Shown here one piece after another: positions 1-7,303 of a DNA stretch of 31,661 nucleotides; position 1 is the stretch's first letter, and each line of letters opens with the position of its first letter. The DNA lies in assembly GCA_964607765.1 (NCBI GenBank), contig CAZSNT010000122.1, positions 1-31,661 of the forward strand, in the 5' to 3' direction. The translations under genes and the position numbers were made by a program. The stretch is from CAZSNT01 sp964607765. Lineage in GTDB: Bacteria > Verrucomicrobiota > Lentisphaeria > Oligosphaerales > JABHEG01. The notes below the pieces were generated by a model. The model saw only the letters and a list, made by a program, of their open reading frames with translations. It had not been told where the DNA came from and made no database searches.

Positions 1-1
1 C

Positions 2-105
2 GGGGGTCGAGTGCGGGGGTCGAGTGCGGGGGTCGAGTGCGGGGGTCGAGTGCGGGGGTCGAGTGCGGGGGTCGAGTGCGGGGGTTGAGTGCGGGGGTTG
101 AGTGC
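2..105. repeat. 13-bp G-rich tandem repeat (8 units)
   Basis: Eight head-to-tail copies of GGGGGTCGAGTGC begin at positions 2, 15, 28, 41, 54, 67, 80 and 93. The last two copies read TTGAG instead of TCGAG, so the array is otherwise nearly perfect. It may continue left of the window. Each unit has a run of five G separated by 8-nt spacers, so the top strand could form a long-loop G-quadruplex. The array ends about 10 bp before a promoter-like -35 box. It is open in frame, but there is no reason to think it is translated. Confidence 0.95.
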
Positions 106-115
106 GGGGCGGCGC

Positions 116-144
116 TTGACTTGAGTCTTGCTCGCGTCTATGCT
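116..144 (+). promoter_or_regulatory. sigma70-like promoter of the GH101-like gene
   Basis: TTGACT at 116-121 and TATGCT at 139-144 are separated by 17 bp, close to the consensus boxes and spacing. The predicted start of transcription is near 151, giving a leader of about 80 nt before the ATG at 233. The box pair sits directly downstream of the 13-bp G-rich array. Prediction only. Confidence 0.5.
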
Positions 145-151
145 GCGGGAT

Positions 152-187
152 CTGTCGGATCTGCCGAACCTGTCGGACCTGTCGGGC
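152..187 (+). repeat. 9-bp tandem repeat in the leader
   Basis: Four imperfect copies of a 9-bp unit (CTGTCGGAT, CTGCCGAAC, CTGTCGGAC, CTGTCGGGC) lie between the predicted promoter and the start codon. They would be transcribed in the 5' leader. An upstream in-frame ATG at 128 would translate them as a low-complexity extension with no signal peptide, which argues against that start. Confidence 0.7.
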
Positions 188-232
188 GGAGACTGTTCAG
201 TCACACACTGCGCATCCACCAGGGAGCCTACC

Positions 233-3200
233 ATGCTGCGATTTCTTCGGGTATTCGCGTCGGGCACTGTCATGGCATCGGCCTGTTGGGCCTGGTCCGG
301 GTACGATGTGACTGTTGCCCCGGTCCAGCTCACAATCGGGGAGATTGCGGACATCGAAGACCCGTCGCGCCCGACCACGGTCGAGGTGCGCGTTCAGAAT
401 CTGAGCGCTGGCGCACTCAGCGGCAGTCTGGAGCTCCGCGATTTCGCGGACGATTGGCGTGTTGAGGGCAGTGCGAGTGCGGAGTTCGCACTTGGGCCGG
501 GCGTCGGGCAGGATTTTCGGTTTGCGATTGTCAGCGGCCCATTTGTGTTCACTGCGCTCTATCCGGTGCACGCCTATGTGACGCTGCGCAAGCCGGCCCT
601 GCGGGAGCCCGTGCACGCGGTCAGGATCTTCCGTGTCTCGGGTCTCGGCGGGCACACCCCGGTCGCCTCAGCCCAAGCGTTCGAGCCGGTCCCCGTGCCC
701 AGGGACGGGGCCGTTCTGCTGTGGCAGCAGAAGACCCAGCGCGTGGCGTGGCACTACTACGACCGCGAGCCGGTGTTCAAACCGGCCGGCTGGCGCGGCA
801 GCGATCCGGTGTCTCGCGCGAGCATGGGCGTTGGGGGTTACACGCGCGGCAGCAGGCGGACGGCGATCAACATGCACCCGCCGTGGATGCCGGGAGGCGG
901 CACGGTGTTCTGCGATTATCTGCTGCAGCTGCCCGAGCAGTCGCCGATTGCGCTGACGTTCGCGAACGCGATCCGGGACCACACGGCTGCTGAGCCGGCC
1001 AGTGACGGAGTTCGTTTCCGCGTGTGGGTCGGCTCGGATGCTGACGGGCGCGATGCCCGGCCCGTGTTCGAGTCATTCACTGACACGAAGGTCTGGAAAG
1101 AGGGCAGCGTGGATCTCAGTCCCTACGCGGGGCAAACCGTGCTGCTGCGCCTGGAGAGCGATCCGGGGCCGAATCAGAGCACGACCTGCGACTCGTCGTA
1201 CTGGGCTGAGCCGACTGTGAGCAGCGGGCGTCCGCCTGCTCCAGCCCCGGCCGGTCCGTTGACCGCAGCGGACACGTCCGCGGGCGCTGCGGCGGCGCGC
1301 GGCGTGTTTTCCGGACAACGCGCTCCGGACGGCACTCGCACCTTCTTGTTGCAGGGGGCAGGGGAGGGGGGCAGGGTCGGCGTAGCTGTCGAACCGGGCG
1401 TTCGCGGTCTGCTGGACGGTGTCGTGACCATGGCGACCGGAGACAGCAGCGTGAGTTTCCGCGGTCTGCAGTTGGACATCGATGAGATTCCGGTCAGCAC
1501 GTGGCCGTCGGCGTACGCGTTTCGTCGGCTGAGCGTGGACGCCAGTGGCGACTGTGTCCGTTACGTCCACCATCTCGAGCGTGCGGGCGAGCCGGTGTTG
1601 GTCAGCGCCGAACTCAGAGCAGTGGGCCCCGCGTTGCGCTTGTCTGTGCGCTGCCTGCGCCGCATCACGCGCCTGAGCGTGGGACCGTGGGATCGGCGTG
1701 CGACACGGGTCTACTACGGGCACGGTTACTGCGTTGTGGATCCCGAGCCGTTCCGGGCCGGGTTCGGCGGGCATAACCTGGCCACGAGCCATGTGGCCTG
1801 CGACTTCGAGGGCGGGTTGTCTGTGCTGCAGGCTGTGGACACGCCGCCGAACGCGCTGGTCGTAACGCCGGCGGACCGCACGTACGCGCTGCTGACGCAC
1901 ATGGACAGCACGCTGACTATCGTGCCCGGCCCGACCGCGTTCGGCTGCGCCATCGCCTACCGGCCGCTGTATGACAAGGCTCCGGCGCCCGCCGTGCCGC
2001 GGCTGGCCGGACGCTTCTGTTTCGACATTTGGGGGGGCAGATACGCGGACATCGCGGACCGGATGCAGGAGATGATCGACTACGGGCTGACCGATTCGTT
2101 CCTCACGGTCCACAACTGGCAGCGCTGGGGTTACGACTACCGACTGCCTGACATCTACCCGCCCAACCCGCGCTTTGGCACGCTTGAGGATATGCGCCGT
2201 ATTGGGACGACGTGCGATGCGCATGACATTCCCTGGGGGCTGCACGACAACTACATCGACATCTATCCGGACGCGACGGACTACAGCTACCGGCACGTCT
2301 ACTTCGACCGCAACGGACAGCCGCACAAGGCGTGGTACAATCGCGGCCGTGACGCGCAGTCGTACAAGTTCCGGCCGGACCACATCATGCAGTTCATCCG
2401 GCGCAACTACGCGCTGATCGCGCGACACGTGCAGCCCACGCATACGTTTCTTGACGTGTTCACGTCCTCGGGTTGCATGGATTACCGGGACCATGCCGGC
2501 GGCTTCCACTCGAGCCTGGAGACGCGCAGGCTGTGGGGCGAGGCGTTCGCCTATATCCGCGACACGCTCGGCGGCGCCGCGCCCACCACGTCCGAGGCGG
2601 GCCACGACCAGCTGACCGGCTACCTGGACGGGGCGGACTGCCAGTGGCTGCAGCTGGCCGCCGCGCCGCGCAAACACGTCATTACACTGAAGTGCGCCGA
2701 CTGGGAGCGCGTGCCTTGGTTCGACGCCGTGAATCACCACCGTTTCATCCTGCACGGTGTGGGCTACTCCGGACGCTACGAGGGTGGGCGCCACCGGCAG
2801 TCGCACGGGATCAACAGCGACGATTACATCAATGCGGAACTGCTGTCCGGGCACGCGCTCATGGTTGATGCGGGCTGTTGGGGGCGGGATGCGGTACGCA
2901 AGTATTTTCTGGCCCAGGACGTGGCGCGGCACCTGGCGTTGGCGAAGATCGAGGATGTTGCGTTCGTGGCTGGCGACATCCATCGCCAGCGCGTGAGGTG
3001 GGACAGCGGCGCTACGGTCTGCGTGAATCGCGGCAAAGACGACTGGTCCGTGCGTGGCCGTGTTCTTCCTCAATACGGGTTCCATGTCGAGTATGGTGAC
3101 GGTAATTGGTGCACGGTGGAGCGGCGTGACGGCAAGTACCTGGAGAGCAGTCGCGGCCCGTCCGGTTGGTTCTGCAACGCGCGCGCCGTGCCGCCGCGCA

Positions 3201-3931
3201 GCCGGACGCTGCCCATCACGCCGCGGCTCGAAGACTTCCGGCAGCTCGATTCGGAGCGTTTCGCGTGGACGCTGGTCTGGGACGCGAAGGCTCCCGCACC
3301 AGCCGACTTGCGCACGTTTGTGCATTTCTGCGGCACGAAAGGCAGAGACTTGGACGAGATCCTCTTCCAGGACGACCATGCGTGCGCTGTGCCGCCCAGC
3401 CAGTGGCACGGGCAGGTGCGAGTGAAACGGACGGTGACCGTCCCAGCTAAGGTAGAGGGCAAAGTGACGGTGGTGGTCGGCCTGTACGGGCCGAACGGGC
3501 GCGTCCGGCTGGGCGGCTACGCCGCCGGTGACGGACGGACTCAGGTCGGCACGTTGCAGGTGCATCGGCGCGGCGATGGGGCGACCACGATGACGCTGGA
3601 GCCGCCGCCGCCGTCGGAGCCGGTGCCCGAGCCGAACTGGAATCCGGGCAGGCCGACCGCGGATTTCGGGTTCGCTGTCACCGATGGTGCGTTCCGAGTG
3701 CAGGCGAGGGACGGTGCGCTGCATGTGGTTCCGCTGCCTGAGAGCCCGCCGTTCCGGGTCACCCTGCGCATTGCGTCGCTGTTGGGGCGGGCTGCTGCTG
3801 CGCGCCGTGTTGAGGCGGTTGCGCCACGGGGCGACGCGCTGCCGCGCGCGGTGCCGTCCAGTCAGACGGCGGGCGCCGTCACGTTCCGGCATGACGGCGA
3901 GGCGCTTGCCTACAGGATTGTGCTCGAGTAG
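233..3931 (+). CDS. Secreted multi-domain glycoside hydrolase, GH101/DUF5696-like
   Basis: Predicted exported glycan-cleaving enzyme of 1232 residues. ATG 233 was chosen because AGGGAG (221-226) lies six bases upstream and a hydrophobic signal sequence follows (MLRFLRVFASGTVMASACWA). Visible parts in order: an Ig-like beta region (about 25-130); a jelly-roll carbohydrate-binding-like region (about 285-365, with VDLSPYAGQTV and YWAEP); a beta-sandwich (about 400-600); a TIM-barrel-like core starting at GRFCFDIWGG (about 600-900); and C-terminal beta domains. In the core, GLHDNY, FLDVF (D741) and TSEAGHD (E788) resemble the nucleophile and acid/base regions of GH101 endo-alpha-N-acetylgalactosaminidases. 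These assignments come from resemblance only. The substrate is therefore uncertain: O-glycans are one possibility, another alpha-linked glycan equally likely. The gene is monocistronic and convergent with the ABC operon. An uncharacterised PVC-type hydrolase family is the main alternative. Confidence 0.72.
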   Translation: MLRFLRVFASGTVMASACWAWSGYDVTVAPVQLTIGEIADIEDPSRPTTVEVRVQNLSAGALSGSLELRDFADDWRVEGSASAEFALGPGVGQDFRFAIVSGPFVFTALYPVHAYVTLRKPALREPVHAVRIFRVSGLGGHTPVASAQAFEPVPVPRDGAVLLWQQKTQRVAWHYYDREPVFKPAGWRGSDPVSRASMGVGGYTRGSRRTAINMHPPWMPGGGTVFCDYLLQLPEQSPIALTFANAIRDHTAAEPASDGVRFRVWVGSDADGRDARPVFESFTDTKVWKEGSVDLSPYAGQTVLLRLESDPGPNQSTTCDSSYWAEPTVSSGRPPAPAPAGPLTAADTSAGAAAARGVFSGQRAPDGTRTFLLQGAGEGGRVGVAVEPGVRGLLDGVVTMATGDSSVSFRGLQLDIDEIPVSTWPSAYAFRRLSVDASGDCVRYVHHLERAGEPVLVSAELRAVGPALRLSVRCLRRITRLSVGPWDRRATRVYYGHGYCVVDPEPFRAGFGGHNLATSHVACDFEGGLSVLQAVDTPPNALVVTPADRTYALLTHMDSTLTIVPGPTAFGCAIAYRPLYDKAPAPAVPRLAGRFCFDIWGGRYADIADRMQEMIDYGLTDSFLTVHNWQRWGYDYRLPDIYPPNPRFGTLEDMRRIGTTCDAHDIPWGLHDNYIDIYPDATDYSYRHVYFDRNGQPHKAWYNRGRDAQSYKFRPDHIMQFIRRNYALIARHVQPTHTFLDVFTSSGCMDYRDHAGGFHSSLETRRLWGEAFAYIRDTLGGAAPTTSEAGHDQLTGYLDGADCQWLQLAAAPRKHVITLKCADWERVPWFDAVNHHRFILHGVGYSGRYEGGRHRQSHGINSDDYINAELLSGHALMVDAGCWGRDAVRKYFLAQDVARHLALAKIEDVAFVAGDIHRQRVRWDSGATVCVNRGKDDWSVRGRVLPQYGFHVEYGDGNWCTVERRDGKYLESSRGPSGWFCNARAVPPRSRTLPITPRLEDFRQLDSERFAWTLVWDAKAPAPADLRTFVHFCGTKGRDLDEILFQDDHACAVPPSQWHGQVRVKRTVTVPAKVEGKVTVVVGLYGPNGRVRLGGYAAGDGRTQVGTLQVHRRGDGATTMTLEPPPPSEPVPEPNWNPGRPTADFGFAVTDGAFRVQARDGALHVVPLPESPPFRVTLRIASLLGRAAAARRVEAVAPRGDALPRAVPSSQTAGAVTFRHDGEALAYRIVLE

Positions 3932-3940
3932 TGAGTTGAG

Positions 3941-3998
3941 CCCACGGATGGGGGATGGGGTATTCCCCACGGATGGCAGAGCCGTCCCACGGATGGGG
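3941..3998. repeat. Three direct repeats CCCACGGATGG
   Basis: CCCACGGATGG occurs at 3941-3951, 3966-3976 and 3986-3996, just after the stop codon of the GH101-like gene, in a G-rich stretch with runs of GGGG. Two of the three copies run on into GGGG. The repeats lie in the 180-bp gap between two convergent genes. No function can be read from the sequence. Confidence 0.75.
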
Positions 3999-4034
3999 AG
4001 TGGGATTGCCCACACGCCCCAGGAGCGTCGTTGC

Positions 4035-4083
4035 CCTGAGATTCACTCGCTGAAGCATCGCTCCAACGAGCGGATCTCAGGCC
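4035..4083. terminator. Interrupted inverted repeat between convergent genes
   Basis: CCTGAGAT near 4035-4042 pairs with ATCTCAGG near 4075-4082, and inner CTCG/CGAG segments extend the fold. The structure lies between the stop codons of the GH101-like gene (3931) and the ABC permease (4112), a good position for a bidirectional terminator. There is no T-tract on either side, so a classic factor-independent terminator is not supported. It could be a processing or stability hairpin. Confidence 0.35.
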
Positions 4084-4111
4084 AGCGGACACAGGATCGG
4101 CGGCGCATCCC

Positions 4112-5680
4112 TCACAAGTATCGATCTTCTGCTGTCCGGCGCAGCAGCACCACAATGGCCGTGGCGGGGATCAGAACGGCGGCAAGGAGCATCAGGCACA
4201 TGGCTGCAAAGCTCGGATACACGCCGTAGTGGACGAGGGTGAAGAAGCGCACGCTCAGGGGCGTGAATCCCGGCGGGGCCACCAAGACCGAGGCGCCTAT
4301 CTCCGCGATGGCCAGGATGAAGGCGAGAAACCAGGCGACGAGCAGGGCGCGCCAGCACAGCGGCAGCAGCACAAGCCGCAGGTAACCGGGCCACGTGCAG
4401 CCTTCAAGCAGGGCGGCATCCCGCAACTGCGGCAGCACGCGTTTGACCGCGGGAAGCAGCGCCAGAACGGTGAACGGCAGCACGCGGATGCAGGCGGCCA
4501 GGACCAGCACCCCAGGCGAGTCGTAGAACGCACCCAACGGTCCGGCGCGGTTGAACAGCCTGATCACACCGATTCCAACGATGGGAGCCGGGACGCACAG
4601 CAGCAGCAGCAGGCAGCCGGCCACGATCCGTCGCCCTTTCCCCGGCTCCCCCAGGAGTCGTGCCGCCGGCAGTGCAAGCACACATGCCAGAGTGGCAGTC
4701 AGCGGCGTGACGGACAGCGACACCGCCAAGTCTCTGCGAACATCAGCGGCCGCTTGCACAAAGCACCGAACGCTGCCTGTCAGGCGCACCAGGGACGCGA
4801 CCGGGACACCGAGACACAGCACCATTGCCGCCGCGCAGAATCCGAGGGCCGTCCAGCGCGTCCTGCCCAACGGGATGCGGCAGGGCCTGCGCGCGCCGCC
4901 GGGCAATGCGGTCGTGCCATGCTCACGCAGCCAGCGCCACAGGCACGCCGCCAACAGGGCCGTGCCGATCATCAATGGGTAGGCGGCGGCCATGGGGCGT
5001 TGCGGGCCTTCACCCAGCTGCCATTGCACGAAGACCTGTTCCGCCCAGCTTCGCACCATGAAGATGTCGCTGACCGTGATGTCTGCCAGAGCGAGGAATC
5101 CTACGCTCAACGCTGTCGCCACCAAGCCCCAGGCAGTCTGCGGCAGCATGACGTGCAGCAGCACACTGGCTCTGCCGGCGTCCAGCCGGGCTGCGTCTTC
5201 CAGGTCCGGATCGCTGTGCGCGAAACACACGCCGCTTATCAGCGCAGCGTAAGGCGTGTAGGCGAGGCCCTGGATCCAGATGACTCCGAGCCGTCGCGCA
5301 GACCACACCGGCATGCCGCCGAACGTGCACCACGCGGCCGCGCTGATGTACAGGGGGATGCTGGCTGCCAGCACTGTGCCTACCACGACGGCGCCGCGCC
5401 AGGGCATGTCAGTGCGGAAGCAGAGGAAGCCGAGCGGTGCGCCCAGGGCGAGAGAAAGGGCGACCGTGCCTGCCACAAGCACGGCACTGGCTCGGGCGAG
5501 GGCCAGGACCGCACGCCAGTCGCGCAACGCATCGGTGACGTGGCCGAGGGACAGGCTGCCGTCCCTGACAAAGACGTTTCCGAGCATATAGACGACCGGC
5601 AGCAGCACGGCTGCGGCGAGGATGAGGAGCAGCAGCACGGCCAGCAGCGACAGTGGGTTGGCGCGGTGGGAGTGTCTCAC
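4112..5680 (-). CDS. ABC transporter permease, fused double BPD domain (ferric-iron type)
   Basis: Inner-membrane channel of a binding-protein-dependent importer, 522 residues with about twelve hydrophobic segments. It contains two permease (BPD_transp_1) halves in one chain, as in FbpB and related iron permeases. Each half has an EAA-like cytoplasmic loop for ATPase docking: DAARLDAGRASVLLHVMLP at about 160-180 and DAALLEGCTWPGYLRLVLLP at about 417-437. The start is GTG at 5680 with GGGAAGG five bases upstream. It follows the solute-binding protein gene by 37 bp on the same strand, so the two are probably co-transcribed. No ATPase gene follows; the next gene is convergent. The substrate (Fe3+ or another small ligand) is inferred from family likeness. 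ThiP-like and other fused permeases have the same layout. Confidence 0.85.
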   Translation of the reverse strand: MRHSHRANPLSLLAVLLLLILAAAVLLPVVYMLGNVFVRDGSLSLGHVTDALRDWRAVLALARASAVLVAGTVALSLALGAPLGFLCFRTDMPWRGAVVVGTVLAASIPLYISAAAWCTFGGMPVWSARRLGVIWIQGLAYTPYAALISGVCFAHSDPDLEDAARLDAGRASVLLHVMLPQTAWGLVATALSVGFLALADITVSDIFMVRSWAEQVFVQWQLGEGPQRPMAAAYPLMIGTALLAACLWRWLREHGTTALPGGARRPCRIPLGRTRWTALGFCAAAMVLCLGVPVASLVRLTGSVRCFVQAAADVRRDLAVSLSVTPLTATLACVLALPAARLLGEPGKGRRIVAGCLLLLLCVPAPIVGIGVIRLFNRAGPLGAFYDSPGVLVLAACIRVLPFTVLALLPAVKRVLPQLRDAALLEGCTWPGYLRLVLLPLCWRALLVAWFLAFILAIAEIGASVLVAPPGFTPLSVRFFTLVHYGVYPSFAAMCLMLLAAVLIPATAIVVLLRRTAEDRYL

Positions 5681-5717
5681 GGAGGCCTTCCCAGAGGTCG
5701 GTCTGAGTGCCGATCAG

Positions 5718-6794
5718 CTACTTCAGAAACACGTCATTGATGTAGGCGGCAGCGTGTTCGAACCGGCGCGCTGCGTCGTCGAAGGACACGCTCATGGTCT
5801 TCACGTCTTTCGGCGTTTTCACACGCGTCTCAACGGTCACGGCCGGGTTCAGCGGAATCTGGGCAGAGGCTGCCTTGGCCAGAGCAGTCTCGACCTCCGG
5901 CGACAACAGGTACTCGATCAGTGCCCGTGCGTTGTCCGGGTTCGGGCATCCCTTGATGATGGAGAGTGTGTTCGGAATGAACAGGACGCCGCCCTGCTCC
6001 GGGCCGGCGTCGGGGAACACGATGCTTACGGGGTTGCCTGCTTCGACCTCGATGATGGCGTCGTCGGTGTCTGTCAAGCCGAAGGCGAGTCGGCCCGCCG
6101 AGACGCTTTGCGCGACTGTCTTGTTGCCGGCCTGGACCTGGACATCGTTCGCCTTCAGGCTGGCGAAAAACTCACGCGCCTTGTCCTCGTCCAGACACGA
6201 GAACAGGCATGCGGCGTGGGTTGCGGTGGTACCGAAGAGCGGCTTTGCGATGCCCGTTTGCCCTCGCCACCTCGGGCTCGCCAGGTTGTGCACGGATGTG
6301 GGCCGGTCGGCAGGCGTGACCAGATCGGTGTTGACGAGCAGGACTCGTGCCCGGGCTGCGAACCCGCTCCAGCATCCGTCCGGGTCACGGAATGTCGCGG
6401 GGTATGCAGCGGCGGCCTGCGGGCGGAATTCGGCGAGGAGTCCGGCGTTCTTGAGTCGGATCGTGTTGACGATTTCGTTATTCCAGAACACGTCGCAGCG
6501 CGGTCGCTCCTTCTCCGCTCGAATGGCGTTAACCAACCCGACAGTCTTGGTCGACTCGGTATCGTACTTGGGTTGGACCGTGATGCCTGTGCGGCGCTGG
6601 AACTCGCTGAGGATCGGCTCGGAGAACATGCGGTCGAGCGCCGTGTAGACCACAACGCGTCCGCGGTTCGGCGGCCGCGGTGCGTTTTCATCCCGGTCCG
6701 CAGCCGCACCACGGTTTTCGCCGTCGCCGCACGATGCGCACAGCAGTAGCAGCATGGCACCAAGACTGCACAATACGGCTCGGGTCACTGTCAT
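5718..6794 (-). CDS. Extracellular solute-binding lipoprotein (FbpA-like, ferric-iron type)
   Basis: Ligand-capturing component of an ABC importer, 358 residues. ATG 6794 was chosen because GGAGGGAG lies upstream and the protein then begins with a lipoprotein signal peptide ending in LLLLCASC (lipid-modified Cys22 predicted). The mature part opens with RGRVVVYTALDRMFSEPIL, typical of family-1 binding proteins of the iron group. It continues with CDVFWNNEIVNT, GIAKPLFGTTATHAA and FGLTDTDDAI, all recognisable segments of FbpA/IdiA-like folds. The double Tyr used for iron by many FbpA proteins was not clearly found, so iron is a family-level guess. It lies 37 bp upstream of the permease in one operon. 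Upstream is a 142-bp repeat array. Confidence 0.83.
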   Translation of the reverse strand: MTVTRAVLCSLGAMLLLLCASCGDGENRGAAADRDENAPRPPNRGRVVVYTALDRMFSEPILSEFQRRTGITVQPKYDTESTKTVGLVNAIRAEKERPRCDVFWNNEIVNTIRLKNAGLLAEFRPQAAAAYPATFRDPDGCWSGFAARARVLLVNTDLVTPADRPTSVHNLASPRWRGQTGIAKPLFGTTATHAACLFSCLDEDKAREFFASLKANDVQVQAGNKTVAQSVSAGRLAFGLTDTDDAIIEVEAGNPVSIVFPDAGPEQGGVLFIPNTLSIIKGCPNPDNARALIEYLLSPEVETALAKAASAQIPLNPAVTVETRVKTPKDVKTMSVSFDDAARRFEHAAAYINDVFLK

Positions 6795-7303
6795 CAGTAG
6801 TCTCCCTCCATCGGTTTGCCGGCACGGACCGCAATAAGATAGAGGGCAGACGTGACGCGTGCCACGCGTCGGGACCGGGGCTTCAGCAGCCCGTCTCCCC
6901 ATGTCCGCCGGCGTTCCCCCGTAGCCCGGCTCTCCTGAGCCGGGAGCTCTGCCGTGAGCCTGATGTTGCCGGAAGACAGAGACAGCCGGCTCAGGAGAGC
7001 CGGGCTACCGGAGTGCGCTCGTGTCGACACCGTTCCCGCCGTGTGCGTGCCGTCGTTCCCCCGTAGCCCGGCTCTCCTGAGCCGGGAGTTCTGCCGTGAG
7101 CCTGATGTTGCCGGAAGACAGAGACAGCCGGCTCAGGAGAGCCGGGCTACCGGAGTGCGCTCGTGTCGACACCGTTCCCGCCGTGTGCGTGCCGTCGTTC
7201 CCCCGTAGCCCGGCTCTCCTGAGCCGGGAGTTCTGCCGTGAGCCTGATGTTGCGGGAAGACAAAGACACCCGGCTCAGGAGAGCCGGGCTACGGGGGCGG
7301 GCC
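6795..7303. other. Intergenic region with repeat array, promoter region of the ABC operon
   Basis: These 509 bp separate the stop codon of the first autotransporter gene (7304) from the start of the solute-binding gene (6794), both on the minus strand. Most of it is the 142-bp palindrome-bearing repeat described separately. The unique 118 bp at 6795-6912 must hold any promoter for the ABC operon. An AT-richer patch near 6833-6842 (minus strand TATCTTATTG) might be a -10 region, but no convincing -35 was found. No credible gene was seen. Confidence 0.6.
6913..7297. repeat. 142-bp tandem repeat containing paired palindromes (2.7 copies)
   Basis: A 142-bp unit starts at 6913, 7055 and 7197; the third copy stops after about 100 bp, next to the autotransporter stop codon. 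Copies one and two are nearly identical. Each unit carries the same 24-bp element twice in opposite orientation: forward at 6921-6944, 7063-7086 and 7205-7228; reverse at 6985-7008, 7127-7150 and 7269-7292. The element is itself a near-palindrome, GTAG followed by CCCGGCTC-N4-GAGCCGGG. A further copy lies at 31631-31654. This is the structure of REP/BIME-like extragenic repeats. It may form hairpins in the 3' end of the autotransporter mRNA. Confidence 0.93.

Noticed and set aside
128..232. Longer N-terminus for the GH101-like protein
   Set aside because: It would translate the 9-bp leader repeats, remove the signal peptide from the N-terminus and overlap the predicted promoter.
1073..4015. 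Open minus-strand frame of 980 codons opposite the GH101-like gene
   Set aside because: Arg/His/Val-rich shadow of a clearly domain-bearing gene on the plus strand, with no recognisable motif.
4229..5740. Open plus-strand frame of 503 codons opposite the ABC permease
   Set aside because: Gln/Arg/Glu-rich shadow. The permease on the minus strand has clear membrane segments and EAA loops.
6913..7297. Possible CRISPR array
   Set aside because: The unit is 142 bp with identical 'spacers' and internal inverted palindromes. There are no cas genes and no unique spacers, so this is a tandem REP-like repeat.
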